A stretch of DNA of 64,000 nt from Roseiarcus sp963798015 (GTDB lineage Bacteria; Pseudomonadota; Alphaproteobacteria; Rhizobiales; Beijerinckiaceae): NCBI GenBank assembly GCA_963798015.1, contig CAWCSA010000009.1:1-64000 (forward strand), given 5' to 3'. The notes under the pieces are model-generated. The model saw only the letters and a program-made list of their open reading frames with translations. It had not been told where the DNA came from and searched no databases. Below are positions 8,265 to 16,992 of the stretch, piece after piece. How positions within the stretch are numbered: the first letter of the stretch is position 1; every line of letters begins with the position of its first letter. Position numbers and translations under genes: made by a program.

Positions 8265-9770
8265 ATGGCTGATGCACCGCTTCGGCTCGAAATCGAGCAT
8301 CTGACAAAGACATTTCCCGGCGTTAAGGCGCTTAGCGACATGTCGCTGCGCGTTCGTCCGGGTGAAGTTCACGCTCTCCTCGGCGAAAACGGCGCAGGAA
8401 AGTCGACGCTGCTCCGCACGATGTCTGGCGTGATGAAGCCGAACGCCGGGACGATCGCGGTCGACGGCCAAGTCCTAACCCTTCGCGGCCCCCTCGACGC
8501 GCGCCGGGCTGGGATCGCGATGATCCACCAGGAGCTTCAGCAGGTGCGCGAGCTCACCGTCGCTCAGAACATGTTCCTCGGTCGCTCGCTGCGCCGCGGC
8601 TCCGTCTTCGTCGACAGCGCCGCCCAGGAGAAAGCCGCCGCTGAAGCGCTCTCGGCGCTCGATCCCACGATCCGCCCGGACGCGCAGATCAAATCCCTCA
8701 AGGTTGCTCAGCGGCAGATTGTCGAGATCGGCCGGGCGCTACTCGAGAACGCACGCATCATCGCCATGGATGAGCCGACATCCAGCCTGACTCCCAGCGA
8801 GTTCGAACGCCTCGCTGTCGTGATCGCCGACCTCGCAGCGCGAGGTGTCTCCATCATCTACGTCTCCCACAAGATGGACGAAGTCTTCAAGGTTTGCAGC
8901 CGGGCGACCGTCATGCGCGACGGACAGCTCGTCGGCGAAGTCGACCTAAGGGAAACGACCGAGAGCGGTGTTGTCGCGATGATGGTCGGGCGCGAGCTTG
9001 CGGTCGCCCACCACCGCTCATCCGCAACCTCCGAGACCGTCCTGTCGGTGAATAATCTGACCTCGGGGACAAAGGTCATAGACGCGAGCTTCGAACTCCG
9101 GCGCGGCGAGGTTCTGGGGATCGCGGGACTTATCGGCGCCGGCCGAACGGAACTGTTGCGGCTGATCGCCGGAGCGGACAAGCCGACCTCAGGATCGATC
9201 ACCCTGAACGGCCAACAGCTTACCGAACGCGGCTCACGCGCCGCCATCGCCGCAGGCATCGGCCTCGCGCCGGAGGAACGGAAGCGGGAGGGAATCATCC
9301 CGCAGCGCTCCGTGGTGAACAATGTCGCGCTGCCCTCGATGAAACACTTTGCTCCGCGCGGTTTCATACGCCGCCGCGCGCTCCGCAAGGAGGCGACGGA
9401 GATCCTGACGAATATCAACTTGCGGCCGCTTCAGATCGACCGGCCGATCCGCCTCTTCTCCGGCGGAAACCAGCAGAAGGCGATCATCGCCCGCTGGATT
9501 GCGGCGAATTGCCAGATCCTGTTGTTCGACGAGCCGACGCGCGGAATCGACATCGGAGCGAAAGCCGAGATTTACAGCCTGATCGAACGCCTCGCCGCGG
9601 AGGGCAAATCGATCGTCGTCGTCTCCTCCGAGCTTCCGGAGATCATCCGAGTCGCCGATCGCGTGCTTGTCATGCGTCAGGGGCGGATCGCTGCTCAGCT
9701 CGAGCGCAAGGATCTGAGCGAGCAGGCCATCGTCGCACACGCGGTCCCCCAAACTTCCGCCTCCAACTAA
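8265..9770 (+). CDS. sugar ABC transporter ATP-binding protein (RbsA/XylG/MglA type)
   Basis: 501 residues with two nucleotide-binding domains, the usual layout of monosaccharide importers. The first has Walker A GENGAGKST and Walker B IIAMDEPTSSLT. The second has a degenerate Walker A (GLIGAGRTELLR), signature FSGGNQQKAIIARW and Walker B LLFDEPTRGIDIGAK. It powers uptake through the next gene's permease from the cytoplasmic face. Length and motifs are normal. Confidence 0.93.
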   Translation: MADAPLRLEIEHLTKTFPGVKALSDMSLRVRPGEVHALLGENGAGKSTLLRTMSGVMKPNAGTIAVDGQVLTLRGPLDARRAGIAMIHQELQQVRELTVAQNMFLGRSLRRGSVFVDSAAQEKAAAEALSALDPTIRPDAQIKSLKVAQRQIVEIGRALLENARIIAMDEPTSSLTPSEFERLAVVIADLAARGVSIIYVSHKMDEVFKVCSRATVMRDGQLVGEVDLRETTESGVVAMMVGRELAVAHHRSSATSETVLSVNNLTSGTKVIDASFELRRGEVLGIAGLIGAGRTELLRLIAGADKPTSGSITLNGQQLTERGSRAAIAAGIGLAPEERKREGIIPQRSVVNNVALPSMKHFAPRGFIRRRALRKEATEILTNINLRPLQIDRPIRLFSGGNQQKAIIARWIAANCQILLFDEPTRGIDIGAKAEIYSLIERLAAEGKSIVVVSSELPEIIRVADRVLVMRQGRIAAQLERKDLSEQAIVAHAVPQTSASN

Positions 9771-9806
9771 CCGACGGCCAACGCCGCCAATCCAGGGAGA
9801 GAAACC

Positions 9807-10784
9807 ATGTCGATCAGCACTCCGACGTATTCCACGAGCGCAGGGCCCTTTTCGGGTCTCCGCGTGAACGTTCGCGACTTTGGCACTGTGGTTGGGTTGC
9901 TCCTGATCCTCGCCGTGTTTGCGCTCATCGCGCCGGGATTTCTCTCCGAACGAAATCTAATGAACGTGCTCCTGCAATCGAGCATCAACGCCTGCGTCGC
10001 GCTGGGCATGACGCTGGTTATCATTCAGGGCGGCATCGACCTTTCGGTCGGACCCACGGCCGCGCTTTCCGCGGTTCTTTCGGCCGCGCTGATGGTGTGG
10101 GGTGTGCCGCCTGTGATTGCGGTCGTCGCGGGCCTCGCCCTCGGAGCGGTCTGTGGGCTCATCAACGGTGCTCTGGTCGCGTTCGGAGGGCTTCAGCCCT
10201 TCATTGTGACCCTTGGAACGCTAAGCACCTATCGGGCCTTGGCGCTGATCTTCACTGGCGGCAATCCGATCCTGGGCGTGCCGGCGTCCTTTCGCGCTGT
10301 CGCCAACGGATACTTTTTCGGCGTCCCGGCTTCAGTGATCGTGGTGATTGTCGTGGCTCTCATTGCGTTCATTCTTCTGCGCAAGACGCCGTTCGGCGAA
10401 TATCTGCTCGCGGTCGGCGGCAACGAAGAGGCGGCTCACATTGCTGGCGTGCCGATCGCGCTCACCAAGATCGGCGCTTATGTTCTTTCCGGCGTGCTGG
10501 CCGCGTTGGCGGCCCTGATCTTGATAGGACGCCTTGGCGCCGCAGAGCCGATCCTTGGCAATCTCTGGGAGCTCGACGCGATCGCGGCGTCGGCCATCGG
10601 CGGCGCCTCGCTGATGGGCGGTAAGGGGAGTATCAGCGGCACGCTGCTCGGCGCCATCATTCTCGGCGCCATGAGAAACGGACTGACGCTCCTCAATGTC
10701 CAGGCTTTCTATCAGCTCCTCGCGACCGGTCTGATCATCCTCTTCGCCATGCTGATCGACCGCGCCACTCGGGGGCGGACATGA
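9807..10784 (+). CDS. sugar ABC transporter permease (RbsC type)
   Basis: 325 residues, strongly hydrophobic, with about 8-10 membrane spans and the family segments GMTLVIIQGGIDLSVGP, GLINGALVAFGGLQPFIVTLGT, AVGGNEEAAHIAG and IGGASLMGGKGS. It starts at ATG 9807 after GGGAGAG. Its last codons overlap the kinase start (ATGA), which is typical of translational coupling. Partner of the ATPase at 8265. Confidence 0.93.
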   Translation: MSISTPTYSTSAGPFSGLRVNVRDFGTVVGLLLILAVFALIAPGFLSERNLMNVLLQSSINACVALGMTLVIIQGGIDLSVGPTAALSAVLSAALMVWGVPPVIAVVAGLALGAVCGLINGALVAFGGLQPFIVTLGTLSTYRALALIFTGGNPILGVPASFRAVANGYFFGVPASVIVVIVVALIAFILLRKTPFGEYLLAVGGNEEAAHIAGVPIALTKIGAYVLSGVLAALAALILIGRLGAAEPILGNLWELDAIAASAIGGASLMGGKGSISGTLLGAIILGAMRNGLTLLNVQAFYQLLATGLIILFAMLIDRATRGRT

Positions 10785-11689
10785 GCGCGCCGAAGGCCAA
10801 TGATGGCGACGCGAGGGTGAGCGCCGTCGTGGTCGTCGGCAGCCTGCACTACGACATCATGGTCGACGCGCCGGACCGTCCCCGAAAGGGAGAGACCGTC
10901 GCGGGACTGAGCTGGTCGCCGAAGTTCGGCGGCAAGGGAGGCAATCAGGCCCTCGCCGCCGAGGGTCAGGGCGTCCCGACCGCGATGGTCGGCGCGGTCG
11001 GCGGCGACGATTTCGGCGCCGCGCTGCTGGCCGGGCTCGATCGCGGAGGCGTCGATCGCTCGGCAGTCGCCACCTTGTCGGGTGTGGGTTCCGGCATGAG
11101 CGTTGCGATCTTCGACGCGGAGGGCGACTATGGCGCGGTGATCGTCTCAGGGGCGAATCTAGCTATAAGCGCGACCCAAGCTCGCGACGAGTTGTTGCGA
11201 ACCGCGAAGGTCCTGATCCTCCAGAACGAGATTCCGGAAGAGGTCAACGAGGACGTCGCGCGGAGAGCGAGGGCGTTCGGCGTCAAGACGGTCCTTAACG
11301 CGGCGCCGGCGCGAGCGTTCGAGACGGCGTTGCCGGGCTACGTCGACATCCTCGTTGTCAACGCCATCGAGGCCGAGATGCTGGGTTCGGCGCCCGTGAA
11401 CTCGTTGGCGGATGCCGAAGAGGCGGCGGAGCACTTGACGTCCCGGTTTGGCGCCGTGGTGGTGACCGCCGGGGGCGACGGCGTAGCGTTTCAGGACGAG
11501 GCTGGCGCAAAAGTCTCCCTTCCTAGCGTTCCGGTCAAAGTGCAAAGCACCCATGGCGCCGGAGACATGTTTGTGGGAACGCTCGCGGCCAGGCTTGCTT
11601 TGGGGAACGACATACGCGTGGCCCTCAGCGTCGCGAACCAACAGGCCGCGAAACTGGTAAGCACGCCAGAATATGAGCGGGGCCGCTAG
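10781..11689 (+). CDS. PfkB/ribokinase-family sugar kinase
   Basis: 302 residues. Signature 1 region KFGGKGGNQALAAEGQG lies near residue 45, and the C-terminal motif is STHGAGDMFVGTLAARLA, where the GAGD aspartate is the catalytic base. It probably phosphorylates the imported sugar or its isomerised form. The start overlaps the permease stop by four bases. The end is a little shorter than many ribokinases but the catalytic motif is complete. Last gene of the operon. Confidence 0.87.
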   Translation: MSAPKANDGDARVSAVVVVGSLHYDIMVDAPDRPRKGETVAGLSWSPKFGGKGGNQALAAEGQGVPTAMVGAVGGDDFGAALLAGLDRGGVDRSAVATLSGVGSGMSVAIFDAEGDYGAVIVSGANLAISATQARDELLRTAKVLILQNEIPEEVNEDVARRARAFGVKTVLNAAPARAFETALPGYVDILVVNAIEAEMLGSAPVNSLADAEEAAEHLTSRFGAVVVTAGGDGVAFQDEAGAKVSLPSVPVKVQSTHGAGDMFVGTLAARLALGNDIRVALSVANQQAAKLVSTPEYERGR

Positions 11690-12002
11690 ACGAAACTCGG
11701 CTTGGAAACTTCCGGAAAGCCAGGTTCACATCAGTGGAAACAGTCGAAGACACGCTCAACGGGCCGGCAGGCCGTGCTAAAGTCCGATCGTACGCCAACC
11801 ACCTCGTGAAGGCCCGGGCGCACCCTCTCGAAATGTCTGATGCACGTCAACTCCAGCCTTCCGTGAGCATGACTTCCGGCCATTCGCCGAAGGCGTTGGG
11901 AAGTTCGATTTAGCCGCCTTCCCGAAGATCTGGTTTTCGCCTCACTGAATAAAGCGCACCGTCACGGGTGTAGCAGTGCGTCAAAATTCCCTTAGCCCGC
12001 TC
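11690..12002. other. intergenic region with no recognised gene
   Basis: About 310 bases between the kinase stop and the ABC ATPase remnant. Both strands are broken by stops and I see no promoter, RNA or repeat I can support. It is probably scar sequence at the edge of the mobile-element region. Confidence 0.5.
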
Positions 12003-12081
12003 TAATCAGCGGTACCGATGTAGATGTGGCGCAGGCGCGGATCGGCGGCGATCTCGCGCGGCTTGCCGGAGCTGTCGATTT
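12003..12081 (-). pseudogene. C-terminal tail of a LivF/LivG-type ABC ATPase
   Basis: The reverse strand encodes IDSSGKPREIAADPRLRHIYIGTAD and a stop. The phrase PREIAADPRLRHIYIG is the usual end of branched-chain amino-acid or urea transporter ATPases. The rest of the gene is missing: upstream coding sequence is replaced by the transposon region from about 12090. It marks where the mobile DNA cut into resident sequence. Confidence 0.55.
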
Positions 12082-12198
12082 ACACTCATTGCTGAGACTG
12101 GTCGATTGAGGCATTTCAGGGCTTTACCGGAGACTCGCTTTTTTCGCGGCATCTAAATTGGGACTGGAGGCCCATTTTTGTACACTTGAAATGGGATT

Positions 12199-12214
12199 GA
12201 TCGACCGGTCGATC
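12199..12214. promoter_or_regulatory. perfect 16-bp palindrome upstream of tniA
   Basis: GATCGACCGGTCGATC is its own reverse complement and lies 18 bases before the tniA start. A site of this size and place suits a dimeric repressor or transposase controlling tniA, but that is inference. Confidence 0.4.
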
Positions 12215-12231
12215 GACTGTAGCGTGAAGCG

Positions 12232-13851
12232 ATGTCGTCCGGCTTGGTCGATCCGAATGATCCGCCGTTGCCTGAAGTGGAGCGGCGCGCCGCTGTGCTC
12301 AGGGATTTGTTGCGACAATCGGGTTGGAAGGTCACCACCGAAGTCGCCGATGCCGCCCTTGCGCAACTCGGAATTCCACGATCAACGTTGTTTCGCGCGG
12401 TTGCTCGCTTTCGTAGGACGCGTCGGGCTTCGAGCCTTCTTCCGCTCAAGCGCGGAACGCGAGATGGGAGTTTGCTACTTGATCCGAGGATCGAACGCAT
12501 CATCGAAGAGCAAATAGAGCGATTCTGGCTGAAGAAGGAAAAGCCTCGATTCAGCGCGCTCATGGAACGCGTTCACGACGCTTGCCACGTCGAAGGTTTG
12601 CGGGCGCCACATCGAAAAACAATCAAACGCCGCATCGTGGACCTAAATCCGTTGGCGGCGGCCCGCCGAAGAGGGCAGGGGGCTTTGGCGGCGGCGTCTA
12701 CCCCAAGCCCAGGCCAATTTGTCGCGGACCGTCCCAACGCGATATGGCAAATCGACCACACGATTGTCGATATTGTCGTCGTCGACGAGCAATATCGGCG
12801 CCCAATTGGGCGGCCTGTGCTGACGATCGCGATCGACGTCTGCACTCGAATGGTCGCAGGATTTCACCTCGCCCTTGAAGCGCCGTCCAGCGTTTCTGTC
12901 GGCTTGTGTCTTCTTCACGCCGTCTACGACAAAACAGCTTGGCTGAGCGAACGTGCGATTGATCTGTCATGGCCAGTAGCGGGTCTGCCCGGCATCCTGC
13001 ACAGCGATAATGGGACAGAGTTCCACTCACGCGCGTTGACTGGCGCATGCCGCGAATATGGCATCAAGATTCAATACAGGCCTCCCGCTACGCCTCGGTT
13101 CGGCGGACATGTTGAGCGTCTCATCGGCACAATGATGGGAGCTGTTCATATCTTGCCTGGCACGACGTTCAGCAACATCAAGCTCAAGGAGATCTATGAC
13201 GCGCAAGGCCGCGCCATTTTCACGCTGCGAGAGCTAGAAGCCTGGATCGCGATTGAGATCGCTGGCAAATACCATCATCGCATTCACTCAGCATTGCTGC
13301 GGCCGCCAATCGCACGCTGGCGTGATTTGCAAGGCGAAGTTAATTTCGACCTGCCACCCGACCGCATGGCGTTCTGGACGAGCTTTTTGCCGGAGAGACG
13401 AAGGCGATTGCTCAAGGATGGAATTCACCTGGAGAAAATCCGCTATTGGTCCGACGCCCTTGCGCGCGATGTCGGGCGTGGCGCTGAAGTGACCATAAAA
13501 TATGACCCGCGAGACATGTCGCGCATCTTCGTTCGTCAGCCCGACGGCCATTTCATCGAGGCCCGTTATCGTAACCTGGCTTTCCCCCATGCTTCGTGGT
13601 GGGAATGGAAGCACGCCAAAGACCGTTTGAGGAAGCAAGGCAAGCGAGACCTGTCTGAGGAAACTATCTTTTCGTCCATTGCTCAACAGCGTCGCATTGA
13701 GGACATTGCTGCAGTCGAAAGCGCTTCGGCGCGGAGAAGCATTCTAAAGCGACCCAAGGCGCCCTCTGACAATCCGGACGGTCAGATTACAGGGATCGAT
13801 ACGGCCAAACCAACCAGCGCTGACGACGATATGGAGTTCTGGGACCGATGA
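12232..13851 (+). CDS. tniA: Mu/Tn5053-type DDE transposase
   Basis: 539 residues. A winged-helix N-terminus (about 1-120) precedes an rve catalytic core with the DDE set IWQIDHT, HSDNGTEFHS and GGHVERLIGTMMG, then a Mu C-terminal beta-barrel region (about 350-460). The family cuts and joins transposon ends and needs the ATPase TniB, which follows with a four-base overlap (ATGA). Intact by reading frame, but probably not mobile because tniB is broken and no tniQ or right end is seen. Confidence 0.85.
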   Translation: MSSGLVDPNDPPLPEVERRAAVLRDLLRQSGWKVTTEVADAALAQLGIPRSTLFRAVARFRRTRRASSLLPLKRGTRDGSLLLDPRIERIIEEQIERFWLKKEKPRFSALMERVHDACHVEGLRAPHRKTIKRRIVDLNPLAAARRRGQGALAAASTPSPGQFVADRPNAIWQIDHTIVDIVVVDEQYRRPIGRPVLTIAIDVCTRMVAGFHLALEAPSSVSVGLCLLHAVYDKTAWLSERAIDLSWPVAGLPGILHSDNGTEFHSRALTGACREYGIKIQYRPPATPRFGGHVERLIGTMMGAVHILPGTTFSNIKLKEIYDAQGRAIFTLRELEAWIAIEIAGKYHHRIHSALLRPPIARWRDLQGEVNFDLPPDRMAFWTSFLPERRRRLLKDGIHLEKIRYWSDALARDVGRGAEVTIKYDPRDMSRIFVRQPDGHFIEARYRNLAFPHASWWEWKHAKDRLRKQGKRDLSEETIFSSIAQQRRIEDIAAVESASARRSILKRPKAPSDNPDGQITGIDTAKPTSADDDMEFWDR

Positions 13852-14058
13852 CCGATCCATTGCATGTCGCGCCCGGGATCGTCGGCTTTCTCGATGCGCC
13901 AAATCACGTGCGCATTCGCGCCATCCGCACGGAACGGTGGATTGGCTTTGGACGCGCGCGCCGCGTCGTCGAACATCTCAGCGCCCTGTGCGAATATCCG
14001 CCGTCAACGCGCCCACCAGGGCTCGCTATCTACGGGCATAGCGGCATGGGCAAGATAT
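13848..14058 (+). pseudogene. tniB: TniB ATPase, truncated at Walker A
   Basis: The first 70 residues match TniB/TnsC-like AAA+ ATPases: FLDAPNHVRIRAIRTERWIGFGRARRVVEHL, then GLAIYGHSGMGKI, which is the Walker A with its last Thr changed. Family similarity ends there at about 14058 and the frame continues into unrelated C-rich sequence. Without Walker B it cannot work as an ATPase. Confidence 0.7.
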
Positions 14059-14198
14059 CTGTCGAGAACTCCGGCGCGACCATCCACCACCTTCAATTCC
14101 GTTGCTTCAACCTCCCCTCCTCGCCTTTCTTCCTCCCGGCCACCACGGCCTTCCCTTCCGGCTCGGCGTTATTCAACCACCCTTTTACCCCCACGCTT

Positions 14199-14221
14199 CC
14201 CCCCCGCCCCCCCCCCCACCC
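14199..14221. repeat. poly-C tract
   Basis: Seven C, one G, eleven C, then ACCC, inside a pyrimidine-rich stretch (about 14100-14220) that follows the tniB break. The rest of 14059-14284 holds nothing I can identify. The tract is the sort of place where both replication and base calling slip. Confidence 0.7.
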
Positions 14222-14284
14222 AGACTCGCACATCCGATCCGCCGCGGGAATCCTATCCCGGACTCAAATGTCAGGTTCGACCCA

Positions 14285-14885
14285 CTAGGTCGATGACCTG
14301 GCCGCGGACGACTTCTGGGATGGGGTTCCAGACCGATCCGGCCGAGATGGGCGATCGGCCAAGGCCTCCGGGCCGCCACGCTGGTGGCGGTCGTACCAGC
14401 GATAGAACGATGATCGGGGGATGCCGAGTTTCTCCAGCGTCCGCCGGGCCGGCAGATGCGATTGCTCGACCAGCCGTATGATCTCGGTCTTATCGGAAGG
14501 GGAAACTCTCACGCCGCGTCTCCCCCAATCCCCGATCATGCTTTTTTTGAGCAGCCGGTTTTCGAGGGTGAGATCGGCGACGACCTCTTTGAGCGCCTGC
14601 GTCTCGCGGCGAAGGTCCTTCACTTCGTCCGACGTCGCGGCGCGGGCCGTACCCCTACAAGGCGCTTCTTGCCGGCCTCCAGGAACTCCTTCGACCAGCC
14701 ATAATACATCGACGAAGCGATGCCTTCGCGGCGACACAGCTCGGAGATGCTGGCCTCCCCACGCAGACCCTCCAGCAATGCGGATCTTGTCCTCGGCGGA
14801 AAAATGTCGCCGCGTCGCGCGGCGAATGACTTTGATCGCGTCTTCGGCCTGCGCTGTCGATTTCCGCCGAGAACTGACCCGGGAT
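14285..14885 (-). pseudogene. IS3-family transposase remnant (orfA-orfB, scrambled)
   Basis: The reverse strand reads RRKSTAQAEDAIKVIRRATRRHFSAEDKIRI, then SDEVKDLRRETQALKEVVADLTLENRLLKKSMIG (the orfA leucine-zipper end), then IIRLVEQSHLPARRTLEKLGIPRSSFYRWYDRHQRGG (the start of orfB). The middle of orfA is out of frame, orfB breaks off near 14290 before any catalytic residue, and the 5' end is cut by the next element at 14886. A dead fragment. Confidence 0.75.
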
Positions 14886-14963
14886 TGGAGTGAACCCCTA
14901 CGGCTGGACCACTTGGCGCTCAGGAACTGATACACTTGTTGGACCTTCGATCAGGAGAAGGTC

Positions 14964-15326
14964 ATGTCATCACGAGGCCCGTATCGGCGTCATTCGCCGC
15001 AGTTCAGGCTGCAGCTGTGTCAGGACATTCGCAGCGGCGCGATCGGGCGCCGTGATGCGGCCAGGCGCCACAACCTGTCGACCAATCTGCTTCAGCTCTG
15101 GCTGACTCAGTATGATCGCGGTGAGCTGAGCACGGAGGAGGCGGAGGCATCCATCGTTGCGGAGTACGAGACCAGGATCGCGGCCCTGGAGCGCAAGGTT
15201 GGTCAGCTCACCATGGAGTTGGACCTGGCGAAAAAAACACCGCGCCTGCGCCTCGTGAGCGACAACGAGAGCTCATCGATCATCACCGGCCCCAAGCCTG
15301 TTCCATCCGAAGGGGCTGCCAAATGA
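14964..15326 (+). CDS. IS3-family transposase OrfA
   Basis: 120 residues with an HTH start (YRRHSPQFRLQLCQDIRSGAIGRRDAARRHNLSTNLLQLW) and a coiled-coil tail (EYETRIAALERKVGQLTMELDLAKK). It binds the IS ends and pairs with OrfB. The stop overlaps the ATG of orfB by four bases. Confidence 0.8.
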   Translation: MSSRGPYRRHSPQFRLQLCQDIRSGAIGRRDAARRHNLSTNLLQLWLTQYDRGELSTEEAEASIVAEYETRIAALERKVGQLTMELDLAKKTPRLRLVSDNESSSIITGPKPVPSEGAAK

Positions 15327-16115
15327 TCGGCATGCCGCGCAGCACGTACTATTACCGAGCTCAGGGCTCCGTCACGCTGACGGACAGCGAGCTGGAGGAA
15401 CTCATCGGCACTGTGCAAGACGAGCTGCCCAGGTACGGCTATCGCAGAGTGACACACGAGCTCAGGCGCCGGGGCCACGTGATCAACCATAAGCGTATCG
15501 CCCGTGTGATGCGAGCCAAGGGCATGGGTATCAAGCCGAGGCGGCGCCACGTCCGCACCACCGATAGCAAGCACGACAGCCCAATCTTCCCCAACCTGTA
15601 TTGCAACGTTGTGCCTGCACAGCCAAACCGAGTGTGGGTGGGAGACTTCACCTATATCCGGATCGCCTCCGGGTTCTGCTACTTGGCTGCCATCCTGGAC
15701 GCGTGCAGCCGCAAGGTAGTCGGCTATGCCATCTCGCGCACCATCGATACCAATCTGGCGCTGGCTGCGCTAAAATCGGGATTGGCGACCCGCCATCCTC
15801 CCGCTGGATGCATCTTCCATACCGACCGCGGAGCGCAGTATGCGAGTGAGGCCTATCGCCGGGCGCTATCCGAGGCCGGGCTGCGCGGCTCAATGAGTTC
15901 TGTCGGCAACCCGTACCACAATGCCCAGGCAGAGAGTTTCATGAAAACGCTGAAAGTGGAGGACATCTACGTCAGTGGCTATGAGACGTTCAGGATGTCG
16001 CGAAACGTTTGCCGCGGTTCATCGAGGAGGTGTACAACGCCAAGCGCTTGCACTCGGCGCTTGGCTACCGCTCGCCCGACGAGTTTGAACGCCAACTGGT
16101 CCCGCATGTGGCTTA
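15323..16115 (+). pseudogene. IS3-family transposase OrfB, frameshift near C-terminus
   Basis: DDE integrase core: WVGDFTYIRI, FHTDRGAQYAS and YHNAQAESFMKTLK supply the three acids. After YETF (about 15994) one base is missing. The true tail QDVAKRLPRFIEEVYNAKRLHSALGYRSPDEFE then runs in another frame to a stop at 16115. The catalytic triad is intact but the last 40 residues would be wrong. Confidence 0.8.
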
Positions 16116-16197
16116 GTTCTGACCCGGGATGTCCAGCCGTAGGGGTTCACTCCAGATTTCCATTGAGAACTGACCCGGCTTGATGATGGTTTGAGGG

Positions 16198-16992
16198 TCA
16201 GGCGTTCGTCAAGTTTTTCGATTTCTCCTTCGCGGGTTTGGCGGCCTTCGCCGAGCTGTTCTTAAAGCGGAAGCTGTCGTTTCCGGTTTCGAGAATGTGG
16301 CAGCGGTGGGTGAGCCGGTCGAGCAGCGCCGTCGTCATCTTGGCGTCGCCGAACACGCCGGCCCATTCGCCGAAGCTGAGATTGGTCGTGATGATGACGC
16401 TGGTGCGCTCGTAGAGCTTGCTCAGCAGATGGAACAGCAAGGCGCCGCCGGAGGCGCTGAACGGCAGGTAGCCAAGCTCGTCGAGGATGACGAGGTCGGA
16501 GTGCGCGAGCCGTCCGGCGATCTGGCCGGGCTTGCCCTGGTGCTTTTCCTGTTCGAGGGCGTTGACGAGATCGACGGTGGAGAAGAACCGGACGCGTTTG
16601 CGGTGGTGCTCGATGGCCTGGACGCCGATCGCGGTGGCCAGATGCGTCTTCCCCGTGCCGGGCCCGCCGACCAGGACGGCGTTGTGGGCGTCTTCCAGGA
16701 ACTCGCAGCGGTGAAGCTGGCGAACCAGCGCCTCGTTGACCTCGCTGCTGGCGAAGTCGAAGCCGGCGAGGTCACGATACGTCGGAAAGCGCGCCGCCTT
16801 GAGCTGGTAGGCCGTTGATCTGACCTCTCTGTCGGCCGTCTCCGCCTTCAGGAGCTGGGACAGGATCGGCACCGCGGCCTCGAAGGCCGGGGAGCCTTGT
16901 TCTGTCAGCTCGCCGACGGCCTGCGCCATGCCGTGCATCTTGAGGGCGCGCAACATGATGACGATGGCCCCAGCGGCCGGGTTATGACGCAT
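16198..16992 (-). CDS. istB: IS21 helper ATPase IstB (copy 1)
   Basis: 264 residues starting MRHNPAAGAI, a few bases inside the istA end. Walker A GGPGTGKTHLA, Walker B LVILDELGYLPF and the sensor segment VIITTNLSFGEW are all present. IstB is a DnaC-like AAA+ protein that remodels target DNA for IstA. The C-terminal tail is lysine-rich. Intact. Confidence 0.9.
   Translation of the reverse strand: MRHNPAAGAIVIMLRALKMHGMAQAVGELTEQGSPAFEAAVPILSQLLKAETADREVRSTAYQLKAARFPTYRDLAGFDFASSEVNEALVRQLHRCEFLEDAHNAVLVGGPGTGKTHLATAIGVQAIEHHRKRVRFFSTVDLVNALEQEKHQGKPGQIAGRLAHSDLVILDELGYLPFSASGGALLFHLLSKLYERTSVIITTNLSFGEWAGVFGDAKMTTALLDRLTHRCHILETGNDSFRFKNSSAKAAKPAKEKSKNLTNA

Larger units (their letters stand above)
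14886..16154 (+). mobile_element. IS3-family insertion sequence, 1269 bp
   Basis: Bounded by a long inverted repeat: TGGAGTGAACCCCTACGGCT at the left end and its reverse complement at 16135-16154. The length is normal for the family. It contains orfA and a frameshifted orfB. It abuts the left end of an IS21 copy with only two bases between. Confidence 0.85.

Noticed and set aside
12232..14058. CRISPR-associated transposon
   Set aside because: TnsB/TniA-like and TniB-like genes are present, but there is no repeat array, Cas gene or TniQ nearby and tniB is broken.
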